NCBI GenBank assembly: GCA_030844895.1
Contig: JAUTDX010001489.1
Span: forward strand, 1-64,000
DNA length: 64,000 nucleotides
Direction: 5' to 3'
Origin: Ambrosia x helenae
Lineage: Eukaryota; Streptophyta; Magnoliopsida; Asterales; Asteraceae
Part shown: positions 1-11,398 of the stretch, in pieces
How the letters are laid out: every line of letters starts with the position of its first letter
Numbering within the stretch: position 1 is the first letter of the stretch
Translations under genes and position numbers: made by a program
Notes under the pieces: model-generated
What the model was told of the DNA's origin: nothing
The model's database searches: none
What the model saw: only the letters and a program-made list of their open reading frames with translations

Positions 1-1210
1 CTGTAAGTTTATCAACCAGCATTTGAGCGTCACCGTCTGCAAGAAACTCACGTATATCACGTCCCCAGTTCTTATAATCTGTGATGGTACCATGAACATT
101 CTGAGGACCCCCTTTTTAAGACCACATGCAGCTTATGTGCTTTAGTAGGGCCGATATTCATGGTGCGACAATTTGCAATAAACTGGCGTGTATTATAGTC
201 TAACTGGCGTTTTTTGCGAGTCAAATCAATGTTTTCAGTGGATACACAACCGTGGTTATGAACCTCGATGAATTTATAAACCCTCATAATTTGTTGAATT
301 TTTGACACGCCTAATTCTCACACAAGCATTGCAATCAGTAGATTTAATGTTAGAGGAACGAGATCTTTTGGACTTTATCCACCACATTTGTGTCACTTCA
401 AGTGATTTTGGTGTCGCGGCTTTCGAACACAAAATGTACCTATTTATAGTCACGCCATCTAAGTTTTTTTCGTGTAGACAAACCGAGTTCCGAATCCGGC
501 TATACATTATAATTGCTTCATCCAACGATCAAACCTTGCACCTACACGTGGTTTCACATCACCTGGTACAATTGGCGTCCAATATCTCGTCCACCGGGGG
601 ATTCATATACATTGCTCGATGAACGCGGCAATAAACAAATTTGACATTTAAAAAAAATTCCAAATTACAACAATGAAGTCAGACACGTTTCTGAATCATA
701 AATGGTAGACCCGTGTATACATCAAAAGACCCATTGACTATATAATAATGCACAGATCATTTTGCGATCCTTTATAAACATGTGTACATTCATTTTCAAA
801 TTTTAAAAACATTAAAATACTGTACGGTCAGTTGCCATCTATGGTACACATGTGTATAATCCTTACTTGAACGTAAACATTTGATAATTGTAAGGATCTT
901 TTACCCACATAATATACAACAGTGTATATTAACGATTACTGCTTCATCGTTCTATACAATACGTATATCAAAAACTGACGTTTGAAAAAAAAAATGCTTT
1001 TCATTTCAATCGATTCGCACGTCCAAATGCAATACAAACATGTATGTAATTCAATTTTAAAAAACTCAAACTACATACCTTGATTTTCAACACTATTAGA
1101 AACAAAGGTTGTGAGATTGTTTCATGATCTTCTATCGAATGAGATTGTGATTCAATGTTTTCATGTATAGAATTATTTTCCATACTCGGATTATGAATCG
1201 TAAATCTCAT
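1..1210 (-). pseudogene. FAR1-RELATED SEQUENCE (FRS/FHY3 family) pseudogene, 5' part
   Basis: The minus strand encodes, in pieces, the N-terminal half of a FAR1/FHY3-type protein, a transcription factor family domesticated from Mutator-like transposases. A candidate first exon runs from an ATG at 1210 to a splice donor (AAG|GTATG) near 1079. A second exon begins near 615-630 and leaves the window at base 1. It contains the FAR1 DNA-binding region (RYWTPIVPGDVKPRVGARFD, then SLDEAIIMYS, then DGVTINRYILCSKAATPK), the zinc-binding stretch around NIKSTDCNACVRIRRVKN, VYKFIEVHNHG, and a start of the transposase-derived region (NIGPTKAHKLH, then GTITDYKNWGRDIREFL). These motifs lie in different frames, so at least three indels break the gene. 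Family assignment comes from motif order; the pseudogene status is seen directly. A nonfunctional Mutator element is an alternative origin. Confidence 0.72.
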
Positions 1211-1370
1211 ATTTGTGTACGTGTTTCGTTTTTAATTGTTTGTGGTATGGAAATCAATGTGATCGATGGTTTTTTTTTGTGTTATTGTTGAGATATTTAA
1301 GGAAACATCCTAACTAATAGCAAGGAAAGGGAGGAAGTCAAAATAACTGCCAAATATATATTTTTTAATT
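1211..1370. other. AT-rich spacer upstream of the FRS pseudogene
   Basis: Short AT-rich sequence between the FRS first exon and the repeat that begins near 1371. I see no gene and no convincing promoter element. Confidence 0.4.
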
Positions 1371-1500
1371 AAATTAAAATATAATATTTAATTGTCTAAT
1401 TACCTAACTATCCCCTAGATCAAGATCAATGATGGATGGTTCAGATTGGTTCCTAAGGTTCCTAACTAGTCTAGTGGTTCCTATTTGATCTAAAACCTAT
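1371..1500 (+). mobile_element. Right end of a (TA)n-bordered element, type M11 (copy a)
   Basis: The sequence ends in GGTTCCTATTTGATCT followed by a TA tract. It matches the end of a second copy at 21700-21862 (GGTTCTTATTTGATCT followed by TA repeats). Read inward from the TA tract, three GGTTCYTA-type motifs recur at the spacing seen in the other TA-bordered elements of this window. No left terminus is recognisable, so this is a partial copy. Confidence 0.45.
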
Positions 1501-1508
1501 ATATATAT

Positions 1509-1851
1509 AGGGGAGGGTTATCTTGAGAACGCTAAATATCGCGAGAACCGTGAGAACAAATGAGAAAACTAATCAAAATCAATTTTTTTCAATACAAAAC
1601 TAATTATAATCAAATACAACATTAAAAAACGAATTTTCTTTCCAAATAATTCATCTTTTCTTGCAAAAGCACTTTCAAATTAACTTTTTACACATGTGTA
1701 AATGAAACAGTTTGCACATGTACAAACAGTAAATTTACACATGTGTAAAAACAATTTATTTCAGTATACGTTTAAATTTTTACGCGTGGTTTTAGATGGC
1801 GTTCTCGCGGTTCGCACGAAATATAGGTGTTCTCAAATTAACTTTCCCCTA
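1509..1851 (+). mobile_element. TA-bordered MITE, type M1 (copy a)
   Basis: A 343-bp noncoding element between (TA)n tracts with imperfect inverted termini: left AGGGGAGGGTTATCTTGAG, right (reverse complement) AGGGGAAAGTTAATTTGAG. Each end carries three GAGAAC-type hexamers. The interior holds the palindrome TTTACACATGTGTAAA and variants. Further copies: 22282-22691 and 22724-23084 (inverted), 26797-27195 (same orientation), and a right-end fragment at 21610-21697. It resembles Micron-type MITEs, which insert into TA microsatellites, but the superfamily is not established from this window. Confidence 0.8.
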
Positions 1852-1884
1852 TATTATATATACATATATATATATATATATATT

Positions 1885-2053
1885 TAATGTATTATTTTTA
1901 TTTGAATCGAATTTAAAATAAAAAATTCATATTCGATTGTATTCAATTTACTGAACTCGAATTGAATCAAATTCGAATTCTTGATCCGTAAATCGAATTC
2001 TTGATAATCGAATCGAATTAAATCGAATATCAAATTTTTTGAACACCCCTATG
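1885..2053. repeat. Low-complexity GAATTCGAATCGAA repeat ending in ACACCCCT
   Basis: Degenerate tandem and inverted TCGAAT/ATTCGA motifs end with TTTGAACACCCCT. This arrangement is typical of hAT-like MITEs whose ends read AGGGGTGTTCAAA, but the left end is not recognisable, so only the repeat is certain. Confidence 0.45.
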
Positions 2054-2395
2054 AAAGGCTAGTCGTGTGGTTTGTTTCACGTTGCTCCACCCATCTCTTT
2101 CAACGTTCTCCCTCTAAATTCTCTCACTCCCTCCCTTATTTCTCTCTCCAATTTTTCTAAAAAAAATACATATTAATTAGATAATCATTGAAGGGGCTTG
2201 AATCATTACTCACCCTTTTCGGTTTAAAATTGGCTCCACTGATGTGGCGTCAACATGTCTAAAAAATGCTCATAGATGGCGTAAACCACTACTCATGCTC
2301 TTAGGGTAGCTATGGCACCCATTATACTATCAATAAAATTCAACCAATTCTAAGTTGACACCTCATTCCAATATATCATCACTAAATCACTTGCA
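2054..2395. other. Noncoding spacer
   Basis: No gene or repeat is recognised between the low-complexity repeat and the left target duplication of element X. Confidence 0.4.
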
Positions 2396-2400
2396 CCACC

Positions 2401-5230
2401 TGATATGTCGGTTTTAGTAGTTTAAAAGATATCATTTCAGGTGCCAAAAACTTAATGTTATAAACACCAAAGATTTTGGGAAAAAGATGATTTTACTAAA
2501 ACAATATCGAGTTTAAATTCTAAGTAAACGATAATTAATTAAAAACTAAAACTAACACATAGGTAGAGAACCTGACATATATAGCATAGATTTTAGGGTA
2601 AATACCGAGTATCGTATTTCAAAGAACACACTTTTTCCGTACTCAACCCTTCACCACTTTAGTTAATTGAGTTGAAAAGAAAATAAAACGAAGGGATTTG
2701 AAAATATAGTTTTTGAAAAGGTTCTTTTTAAAAAGATAAAAAGATACATAGTAGGTTATTAAACATGCTAGTCTTAGGTATTCTTTAGATAAGTAGATTA
2801 ATTATATTAATTATTCATGTGGAAACGGGTTTGAATGGCCCCTTTAGAGTTAGGAGAGGGGAAAAGAAATAAATAAGGGATGACGTTCTGCCAACTAAAT
2901 GATTCACGGGCAGGGGAAGTGTACCGGCCCGCATAAAAGGTGTCTTCAGACTGCTGGCCTGTAGGCCAGTCTTCTCATGATCTGCAAGTGTCATCATGCC
3001 TAACACACACATTTAGAATAGTTTGTTAGAAAGTTTAGGTCCTGCTTTTAGACGCTTCCTAAACCACCATAAAGCCGCTCATTTTAGCAATGAGTTTTCT
3101 AATTTATCCTATTAAATTTAATTAGAGGGGAGCTCTAGTTAGGATTACTTCTTCCTCCCTTAACTCTCACTTTTCGTACGAAAAGATTAGTTGTGGTGAG
3201 AAATCCCCTAAGTAGCAAACACCTTTGCACTAATGAGAGCTAGATGAAGTATTTTTGTTATGTTTAACTTATATTATATTCTATATATATACAATTCAGA
3301 CTGCGTCTACAGTTCTAATTCACCATTTGATGATTTGAGAGGTTATGCCAAATGGAACATAGTGTGTGGACCAAATTTCCATACTACAGCTTCGCTTTAT
3401 TATGGTAAATTTGATTGCAAGGCATGACAATAAAATATTTTTTACAAAGTGGTCAACACAACTCGATTTTGAAACTCATTATTGGCAACTTTAATTTATT
3501 TTTTAGTGCCTTCATTCTTCGATTTTGAAACTCATTACCGAAATCTACTTTTTTTATTTATAGTTTTTTTTTTTCAAATCTGTTTTTTTTTTTTTGGTTT
3601 TGCTTACCCCATCCTTTTTCTATATGGTTTTTTACTTTTTATTTTAGTGTTTTTTTTTTGGAAAAATGCTTTCATTCACAAACGCCAACTGGACCTCAAA
3701 ACGGGGACCGACGGCTCAAAACACTACAACATATACAAAGGGTATCTACGTTTTATTTTAGTGTTTAAAAACATTTATTTCCCTCTTATTTTTACGTTAC
3801 ACTTTATTTGTATCAACGTTACCACAAATTACGACTACAACAACGAAAAGGTTGCGTGCCCGCCGCGTAGCGCGGGTGTTTATACTAGTTATATTACATT
3901 TATGTTATACATCTCTAAACAACTCCAAGCAATTTCCTGCACTTCGAAGATTGTGAAAGATGTTACTCTATAAATACTATTACCAACTTAAATATTTAAT
4001 GATCATCTAAATATGAGTTTGGTTTAGTGAATATTAAATGACTTAACAATGACAACCCTTAACTCCCAAGCCTCGTGAATGATAACCTTAACAAAGGTGA
4101 TTCATAATCCTAAAGGTGTGTGGCTCAAAGACCATGGTGCACCAGTAGGGAATCCAACCTATGCCAAAAAAGAAACACTCACACATCTAATACGGTACTA
4201 GAACTGTCATTCGGATCTGGTCCACTTCAGAAGCCATTGTTTGGAATTCAGTTTGGATATCAGAAGCCCAGAGGATATGTCTCATTATCGGAATCCTCAC
4301 CTTTGATCTAGCATGGGGCTACCAAAAGCCGTACCAACCCCATAATAGTTTTTAATAAATTAAACATAGATTGATTTTAGGATTGTTAAGTAAACCACCA
4401 ATTGAAGCTGTCACAAAAGATAAACAAACAAGGATTAGTTAAGAAGATAAACACATCAAGTAACTAAAAATAAACTACTAATAATATAAAAGTCTAATGA
4501 ATTGAAGAGTTTAGAGTATACTGGATGAATAAAACCATCTAAGAATAATAACACAAGATATGAGAGCTCTCCACTCATAGACAAGCTTCTAACCACCATG
4601 ATGTATGAAGTGATTATCATGACCCTCGACTTTATTGTATGTAAACTTAACCTACGGTGCCATTTCATGATCGGCCCTAGGCCTACGTATAGGTCCCCAA
4701 GATGATGAAAATGGCTCAAGGAAGGCACAAGTTTCGTTGTATTAAATGTGCTATTTATTGGCAAAATTTCAGGATATGCACGCTCGGGCATCTGTTCTAG
4801 GTATGTTCTGTTGCTGTTGGGTTAGTCATGTCTGTCCTTTGAGGGTTGCACGCCCATTCACATGGGCGTGCACTAGACAACACTGATGTTTTCCTTATTT
4901 CCCCAGCTGGCTGCTTTGTCTTCTAGTGTCATGCCATCGTACCAATGTGTGTGGCCATGCATGGTCAATTCAAAGTTGCTTTTGCAGCCTATTTTGCCTT
5001 TAGGAGTCTTTACACATATTTGGGACATGCATTTAGTCTTTTGTCTTTAGGAATCTCCATTTAGTGCTTTTTTTGCCCTAAAATTGCTTTTTTTTTTGTT
5101 GGAGTTTCAATTTCCTGAAAATCGCGAAATGGAAACGATTATGTAGCATTTATTAACAGTTTTAGCTCAAATACACCCTATTATAAACACTAATTATATA
5201 TGTTAAATATGTGTAATTGATGGCACATCA
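2401..5230. mobile_element. Element X copy 1: solo-LTR-like element with 5-bp TSD
   Basis: The unit begins TGATATGTCGG and ends TGGCACATCA (TG...CA). It is flanked by perfect 5-bp duplications CCACC at 2396-2400 and 5231-5235, the signature of LTR integrase. It is homologous, with the same termini, to the discontinuous element X copy 2 (37688-41232 plus 51885-52607). No internal PBS, PPT or protein-coding region is visible, so a solo LTR of an unidentified family is the best reading; a nonautonomous LTR derivative is possible. Compared with copy 2 it carries an extra roughly 700 bp near 3270-4015, part of which looks like a Helitron end. Open frames inside it (for example 3482-3973) have no recognisable product. 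Confidence 0.75.
3278..3888 (+). mobile_element. Candidate nonautonomous Helitron inside element X copy 1
   Basis: The 3' end has a GC-rich hairpin, CCCGCCGCGTAGCGCGGG (3860-3876 region), followed after a few bases by CTAG and then T at 3885-3889. This fits the Helitron rule of a hairpin, then CTRR, then a T target. The proposed 5' end TCTATATATATAC near 3278 is weak, because the base before it is T rather than the usual A. The segment coincides roughly with sequence absent from element X copy 2. No helicase is encoded. Confidence 0.4.
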
Positions 5231-5235
5231 CCACC

Positions 5236-7053
5236 CATAACTAAACTATTTTCTATAACTAGATTTTTTAAAATTAAACTTAAATACAAACCAATTTATT
5301 TAAAAAAACATTTATTTAAATACAAAAATTTAAATATGAAAAATAAATAAAGTAAAAAAGCATTTTCATTAAACTTAAAAAACCCTAAAAGTTACAAATT
5401 AAAATTTTAAAAAAAAACTAAAATGATAAAAAATCGACAACCTAAAATTTAATGGCCCAACCTACTTCGTACAAATTTTCTGTTTGAGATATAATAGAAT
5501 CAACAACCACAGTTTAGCAATATTTCGTCTGACTCCATGAAAACTTTAAATCCTGGTTCTTTTCTTGTCTGTGCAAGTGGTTAATGGATAACAAATCTCT
5601 TTTAATTTTTGACTCCACCGCTATATTGTGCCGCTCTCTATTATTCGCTATGTCCGCCATTTTTTTCGTCTTGCATTCGAAGACCGAAGACGACATCCGC
5701 CAACCTTCATTCCTTTTGCTTGTTGATAACTTGACACTTTTCCTATGTTGCAGCTTTGTCGGTGCTATATCGTCGTTGGGGTCGTAGTTTAAATTTATTT
5801 AAGGCATGTCGGTTGACAATCCGTCCATTGAGGTTGTGTAATGTCCCGACTAAGATGTTTTGGATTTTGTTTTTGGAAAGACTACCCATTGGCCTTCAAG
5901 GTCCAACAATAGAACCGACATCCATTTGGATTGAGATCTCACATTATCCCATGACGCCAAGTGAGGGAAAGATCTTCTCTTTTAGGTTACATTGTAGTCT
6001 TTTAGGGTATTCTTAATGATAGCAGACTCATTCGATCTACTTGGCCAATTGCGAGTCTACATAATTAGAATTATATAATTAATAATTTACATTTTAATAA
6101 AATATGTATGAACTCATTTTTTTGTAAAATTTATTAATTTACCTTTTGAACGTAGCATGCATTGAACTGACTCATTTTACTGTTTAAATTTGTCTATTCG
6201 AATTCACTTGATCCATATTTCGATTAGATCCACTGAGTAGCTTTTCAAATGTTCGATGACTGGACGTCAAAACGTATCGTTATGTTGTTGATTTCCGACC
6301 GTGCAGTTTAAGAAATATGTAAGAAAGCCTTACATAAGGTCTACCACTTATTTGGGACCATTTTTCCCAATTAAACGTTTTTTGAACGTTTTCCACGATG
6401 GGCTTTTTCATATACTTCTTCAAACTCTTTCTTGGTATTCTTCTTATTCGTCATCCGAATTGAGATGTATTTGACGTGTTGATTCATGGTATGGTAGGTT
6501 TTGGTATTGGGGGTTGGATTGCGATAAGTGAAATGGTTACTCGGTTGTTTGTCCGACACTTGAGAGGCAAAGTGAAGACCAGATGTGATTTAGGTTAGCA
6601 TGTTCGGTTGGGTGAAGAATTATGGATATTGGTATAAAAAACCGTTGGGTTGAAAACAGTTCATCTTGTAAAAGGAATCTATTCATTCGCCTAGATTATC
6701 ACAAACCTTCGGCCTATACACTTTTGATTTGAACTCGATGTTTTATTCCTTGAACCAACCACTTGGTATTCTTTTTAAAGAAAGTGTGATGTTGTAAGGT
6801 TGTTTTGAGTGGTGTAGTGTGTAGTGTGTGTGAAACATGAATGTGTGTGCATGTATATATAGTAATTTTTTTTTCTCTAAGAGTCATATAACCATTCACA
6901 AAGAATATACTCAACCCATACCATGATCATGATGACCACAATGTCTACATGCCTTCACCATGTGACGGAAGAGTCGACAACGATGTTCCATGCAAGATGG
7001 TGCCATCACGGCACCCCTCATGGTGGTGCCCCCAAACACCCTTAGCTGTGTGA
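5236..7053. other. Intergenic AT-rich stretch, no recognisable gene
   Basis: Two open frames on the plus strand (5584-5787 and 5756-6016) overlap, but I recognise no domain and see no convincing gene structure. The rest is AT-rich, with a purine/pyrimidine-biased part near 5260-5440. A coding exon of an unknown gene cannot be excluded. Confidence 0.4.
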
Positions 7054-7056
7054 TTA

Positions 7057-7406
7057 GAGCATTCACAGTAACTTCTTCATTTCACTTTTCATATAAGTTA
7101 TAGATAAATAATAAAGTTTTTCATTAGTTTAACATCTACATTAGGTTCTCTGTTTTATTGTTTATATAAAAATTAAAAGGTTAAGAATAAATTCAATCTT
7201 TATATTTAATTTGTTACTATTCATCTCTAAATTAAATGTTGTGAATGTATAAGCCAAGAAAAATAATAAAGTAATTCTTTGTGAGTAAAACGAAGATAAA
7301 AATAAAGAATGAGATGTGCGGATTTTTTTGAATATAAACAAATTTCTGAGAAACATGTTTTAGTTAAATTATTGATAATAAGATAGAGGTGCCAATGTTA
7401 ATGCTC
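7057..7406. mobile_element. Tourist/PIF-type MITE (GAGCATT family), copy 1
   Basis: A 350-bp noncoding element starting GAGCATTCACAGTAAC and ending, in reverse complement, GAGCATTAACATTGGC. It is flanked by TTA at 7054-7056 and 7407-7409. A 3-bp TTA/TAA duplication is the PIF/Harbinger rule. It shares its terminal GAGCATTCACAGTA with the MITE at 12266-12550. Confidence 0.7.
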
Positions 7407-7445
7407 TTAGGTAACATCCCAACTTTATTTGACATGTTCAATAAT
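7372..7445 (+). repeat. 74-bp direct repeat, left copy
   Basis: This segment is identical by eye to 7807-7880. It spans the right end of the Tourist MITE, its TTA duplication and about 36 bp of flank, so the duplication happened after the MITE inserted. Confidence 0.85.
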
Positions 7446-7806
7446 ATTGACATCTTTGTGTTTTTTAATTTACAGTATGTGTATTGGATTTTTATGACAC
7501 TAAAATTGAATTTGCCTGGTAAATTCGTTTCTAGAAGGATTTTCCTCTCAAATTCTGGTGTTGCTTTAATTGATTAATGATTGTGTGTATATATAAGCAA
7601 GAGAAGGACTTGCTTAAGAAGCGTCAAGAACTACGCTCCCCATATCATTTTCTTAGAACTTTATACAATAAGTCGACCTATACGAACCAAACTTTAAGGA
7701 ATACATGTATGTCGATAGGATCTACCCGCTGCAATGCGCGGTGGGAAAACTGTTAGCGTATTATAAGTTTTTTTGGATCCCGCCGCAACGCGCGGGTAAA
7801 CCCGCT
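7446..7806. other. Segment enclosed by the 74-bp direct repeats, with two GC hairpins
   Basis: This 361-bp segment lies between the direct repeats. Near its right side are two GC-rich hairpins, around 7719-7741 (ACCCGCTGCAATGCGCGGTG) and 7774-7793 (CCCGCCGCAACGCGCGGGT). They resemble Helitron 3' hairpins, but no clear CTRR terminus follows. No coding region is recognised. Confidence 0.5.
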
Positions 7807-7880
7807 TTGATAATAAGATAGAGGTGCCAATGTTAATGCTCTTAGGTAACATCCCAACTTTATTTGACATGTTCAATAAT
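7807..7880 (+). repeat. 74-bp direct repeat, right copy
   Basis: Identical by eye to 7372-7445. It includes a second, isolated copy of the Tourist MITE right terminus (AATGTTAATGCTCTTAGG) that has no left end of its own. Confidence 0.85.
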
Positions 7881-8169
7881 CTTAAAGCATTTCGTCTTTC
7901 TTAATACGAAAATCTTGTCATCGTCTCCCATCAAAGTCACCCCATGGACACAATTTATTAATCTATCGAGTTCAACAATTGTTTTGGTTAATCAATTTTG
8001 TTACGAAGAAAATACCTTATAACTCTTACTTTTACTATCAAACACAGTTTTCTGCGACACTCTAGGCAAATTCCACATTAGCCGTGGTCAGGAGAGATCC
8101 TTCGTTTCTATGTAATTAATGCCTCTTAAATTGCTAACGCGTTTTGGGGCTTAATGTTAGTAGGATGAG

Positions 8170-8251
8170 AGGAGAACTCCATAGTTAAGCGTGCTCAGGT
8201 GTGAGCAGTACCAGGATGAGTGAGCTCTTGAGAAGTAGTCCAGTTGTGTGG
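8170..8251 (+). pseudogene. Degenerate 5S rRNA fragment
   Basis: The segment AGAACTCCATAGTTAAGCGT, then AGTACCAGGATGAGTGAGCTC, then GAGAAGTAGTCCAGTTGTG follows the 3' two-thirds of plant 5S rRNA, including the internal promoter region (AGTTAAGCGTGC and GTAC-AGGATGGGTGA). Several substitutions are visible and the 5' third is not recognisable. It is a dispersed pseudogene or the head of a 5S-derived SINE, not a functional array member. A 5S-derived SINE would need a downstream LINE-like tail, which I do not see. Confidence 0.7.
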
Positions 8252-10878
8252 TCCAAAATAAACAGCAATAAAATATTGAATATGTGGTCCAAAATTAAAC
8301 AATAATAAAATATTTAATAAATATATAAAGTTGTTACGAATACATATAAAAACAGTATATGTATATAAATATGTGATTAAATATCCAAGCCAACTCGATT
8401 TTGAAAACTATTTATGATTCGAGGCTTAGATGTTCATCCTGAACAAGTCAAGCTCAAACACAACTCTTTAAATTAAGTGAGTCAAACTTAAGTTCGACCC
8501 AATTCGTTTCCAACCCACACAACTAAGCCTTTATTTCAAAATTAGTAAGAAAAAGTCTGCCCTTTATTTTGATACTAAGCCTTAACTCCTTAAGCCCACA
8601 CAACTGGGCTACTTTCCACAATATCATTCAAATTCTTATTGGGCTGAATTTGTGAACCCAAAACTAAGAAAGCTTGTAAACAAGAAAAAAAGGATTAATA
8701 AATTTTATTTCTAAATTTTGAATTATGAAGATTAAGATTCCAAAACATAAACTATTCATGATATGACAACCTTAATTAGCCCACCAACTTTTTGTAGAAG
8801 TGAAAGATCTAGTTAAGGATCTTTAAGCCATGATTAATCATCTCTCTCATTCCACCAACATTAATAAAAATATCCAAAACCCCTACTTCAAATTGATACC
8901 ATTTTCATCAACCTTTTAAATTGCCACAAGTCAAACTATCATGTGGAGAGCAATGAAAAAGACATAAAGTCAAAGATAATATTATCACCTGAGGTACATT
9001 TATGGGCTTGTTTTTAATCTATTCTTTTTTTTTTTTACTTTAGAACATAATGTGATAAACTTTTTAAGCTATTTATTCAATGTTTCATTACAAAAGAATT
9101 ATAGTTTTTATAGGATTGTTGTTGCGCCACTAGTGTAACTTTTCATAAACAAGATTTAATGTTATTTGTATATTCTTACAAAAGTAACCAGTTTCAAACT
9201 ATGATTACTAAGTTTAGGAGATTGGAATCTACGGTCGAATGATAAAAATTGTTAATATCTAAGGTTGCGAACAAAGCTAGAACGATGCCAAAAGGGCATG
9301 AACCCGATGCTCTCGTTAAGGAGTGTTACCCTAGGCTAAAAGCTTGTTTTGGCTTGTACTTATTGGGGTTGCGTATACCTATTTTTGCAATGTGTTTAAC
9401 TTGCAAAAGCTGTTTAACATGTATCATTTTAGAAGAAAAAAAAAGGAAAAAGAGATGAGCTCTTTTTAGGTTGAACAATTATACTTAAATATGACTTATT
9501 AATTTGTTAGTGTATTGACTTTGAGCTCCAAAATCTTGATTCCGATGGTGAAGATAATGGGGATGTCCCATAAAAAGAAGAAATAAGAGATGAAGATGAT
9601 AATAATGTATACATGGTTGTGGTGGGTTCTTCAATTTCCAAATAGCAAGGAATGTTTGACCATCAAAATTTATAATAATTTTTATTTATAATATTTTTTT
9701 TTAAATTTGGAATATTTTAAAGAAAAAAGATAAAATGTCTACTACTAATTTCTATATATTTTTTTAAACGGTCAACAAATGATGTCCTAACTACCCGTGG
9801 TACTCCCCAATTGGTTATAAAAGTACTCTATACGTCCCTAAGTTAATAGTTTAGAATATAAAATTTGCGTAAAGAACTCTTGACTATTCTAAAACAAAGC
9901 TTTAGTAACTTTATGTAGGGATTCTTTGTAGCAAAACATTTATGTAGGGTTGGTGGTCTTTGTCAAAATCCTCATAAAATCAAAGTTCCATCATTTGATT
10001 TTGATTGCATTATCATTTTAAGATTATTCTTTTATATTTATTATTATAAATTTCAATTTTCAGGGTTCAGTTTTATCTTTGTTACATTATTAGTAGTCAT
10101 ATGTCATTTCAAAAGATGTTACATATCCTTCAATGTTGATTTTGACCTAACCATATTGTTCCCTTGTCTCCTTCATGCAAACTAAGTTTTCACATGTGTA
10201 ACATATATATGTGTATAAAAATTATAATAAGGAAAATTTATTTCTTATTTCATGTTTTCAGCTTTGCATATGCAGTGAATTGGTTTTTTTTTTTAAAACA
10301 AATTTGTCCTTCGTCTTATTACACCTACACTGCATATCATTACTTATTCACTTGAATTCACTACTTTTGCAGTGTGTTTGTGTGTTCGCACCTACTTTTT
10401 CAACAAGACGCTTGAAAATCGAACAACAAACAAATAAAAATATTACAGGTTATGTAATGAGTAAATTTTGTAAGTTGTTCTTATTAAGTCACTATCAATA
10501 TTGGGTCAACGTTTTTTATTTCATCAGTTGATCTCCACCAAACAAATATCATCGTACTCGAATACAAGTTTATAAATAAAGTCAACATGTTCCTTCATTT
10601 ATTCATTAAAAAAATACAAAAAAATGATAAAAAAAAAAAGAAAGGCACCAAATCATGAAATTAAAGAACTTCAGGTCTCCACTATCAAAAATTTATTGGA
10701 GTCCCAAATTTGAGAAGCCAATATATAAAACTACTATTTGATAAATTTAAAAAGAAGTATATATTATATACACTTTCAAGTTCAAACCTTAAGGAAAATA
10801 AAAAAATTCTCAAATGAGGAATAAATACACAAAACTATTTAGATTTTAGATATTCGAGTTAACTTGTAGGTTAAGTTA
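8252..10878. other. Long AT-rich intergenic stretch
   Basis: About 2.6 kb without a recognisable gene. Short open frames (for example 9249-9458 and 10211-10531) have low-complexity products without known motifs. There are a few poly-A/T runs and nothing else I can support. Confidence 0.4.
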
Positions 10879-11129
10879 TTCTACACAGTGTAATAAAAAT
10901 GAGAAGGGTGAGAAGGATACAAAAAACACAATAGATCATGAAATATGACACAATGCCAAAAAATATAACACAAATGCTTAGAAAAAAGACACAATGAATT
11001 GAAAAATGACACAATGATACATAAAAGACACAATGATATAACGCATATTCTAAAAACTACAAACTAAAACCCCAAAAAACGAAGACCTAAAACTGACGTC
11101 GTAGGGTTCGATAAGACGGTTCCAATGCC
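10879..11129 (+). repeat. Dispersed repeat R (copy 1) with GACACAATGA motifs
   Basis: It begins TACACAGTGTAATAAAAATG and carries several GACACAATGA-type units. It is homologous to 37180-37398, where the gypsy element G1 interrupts it at AATGC. This uninterrupted copy shows the pre-insertion sequence (CCAATGCCATTTGAATGAG). Its class is unknown. Confidence 0.6.
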
Positions 11130-11398
11130 ATTTGAATGAGTTTAATCGGAGTCCGTTTGATACCCTTCCTACGACTTCTTATTTTCGTTTCACTGTGTAT
11201 TTGATCTTAACCCTAACTTGTATACCCCGTTTATTTATAAGTTATATAAACATGTATTGTTTAATAAACCTAACTTCACCACAACTTGTTTAATAAACGA
11301 GTTAACACGTTAACTATTCAAATTTAAAGTTTATATAAATAGTTTATTTAGTTTTATAGGAATTGATTTAAATAGTGCTAACATGTTATACACATGTA
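11130..11398. other. Spacer without recognised features
   Basis: AT-rich sequence between repeat R and the hAT-like element. I see no gene. Confidence 0.4.

Noticed and set aside
5584..6016. Protein-coding gene from two overlapping frames
   Set aside because: No recognisable domain, no supporting splice sites and frame overlap without reason.
7694..7876. Helitron 3' end at the 7774-7793 hairpin
   Set aside because: No CTRR then T follows at the expected distance on either strand, although the hairpin is convincing.
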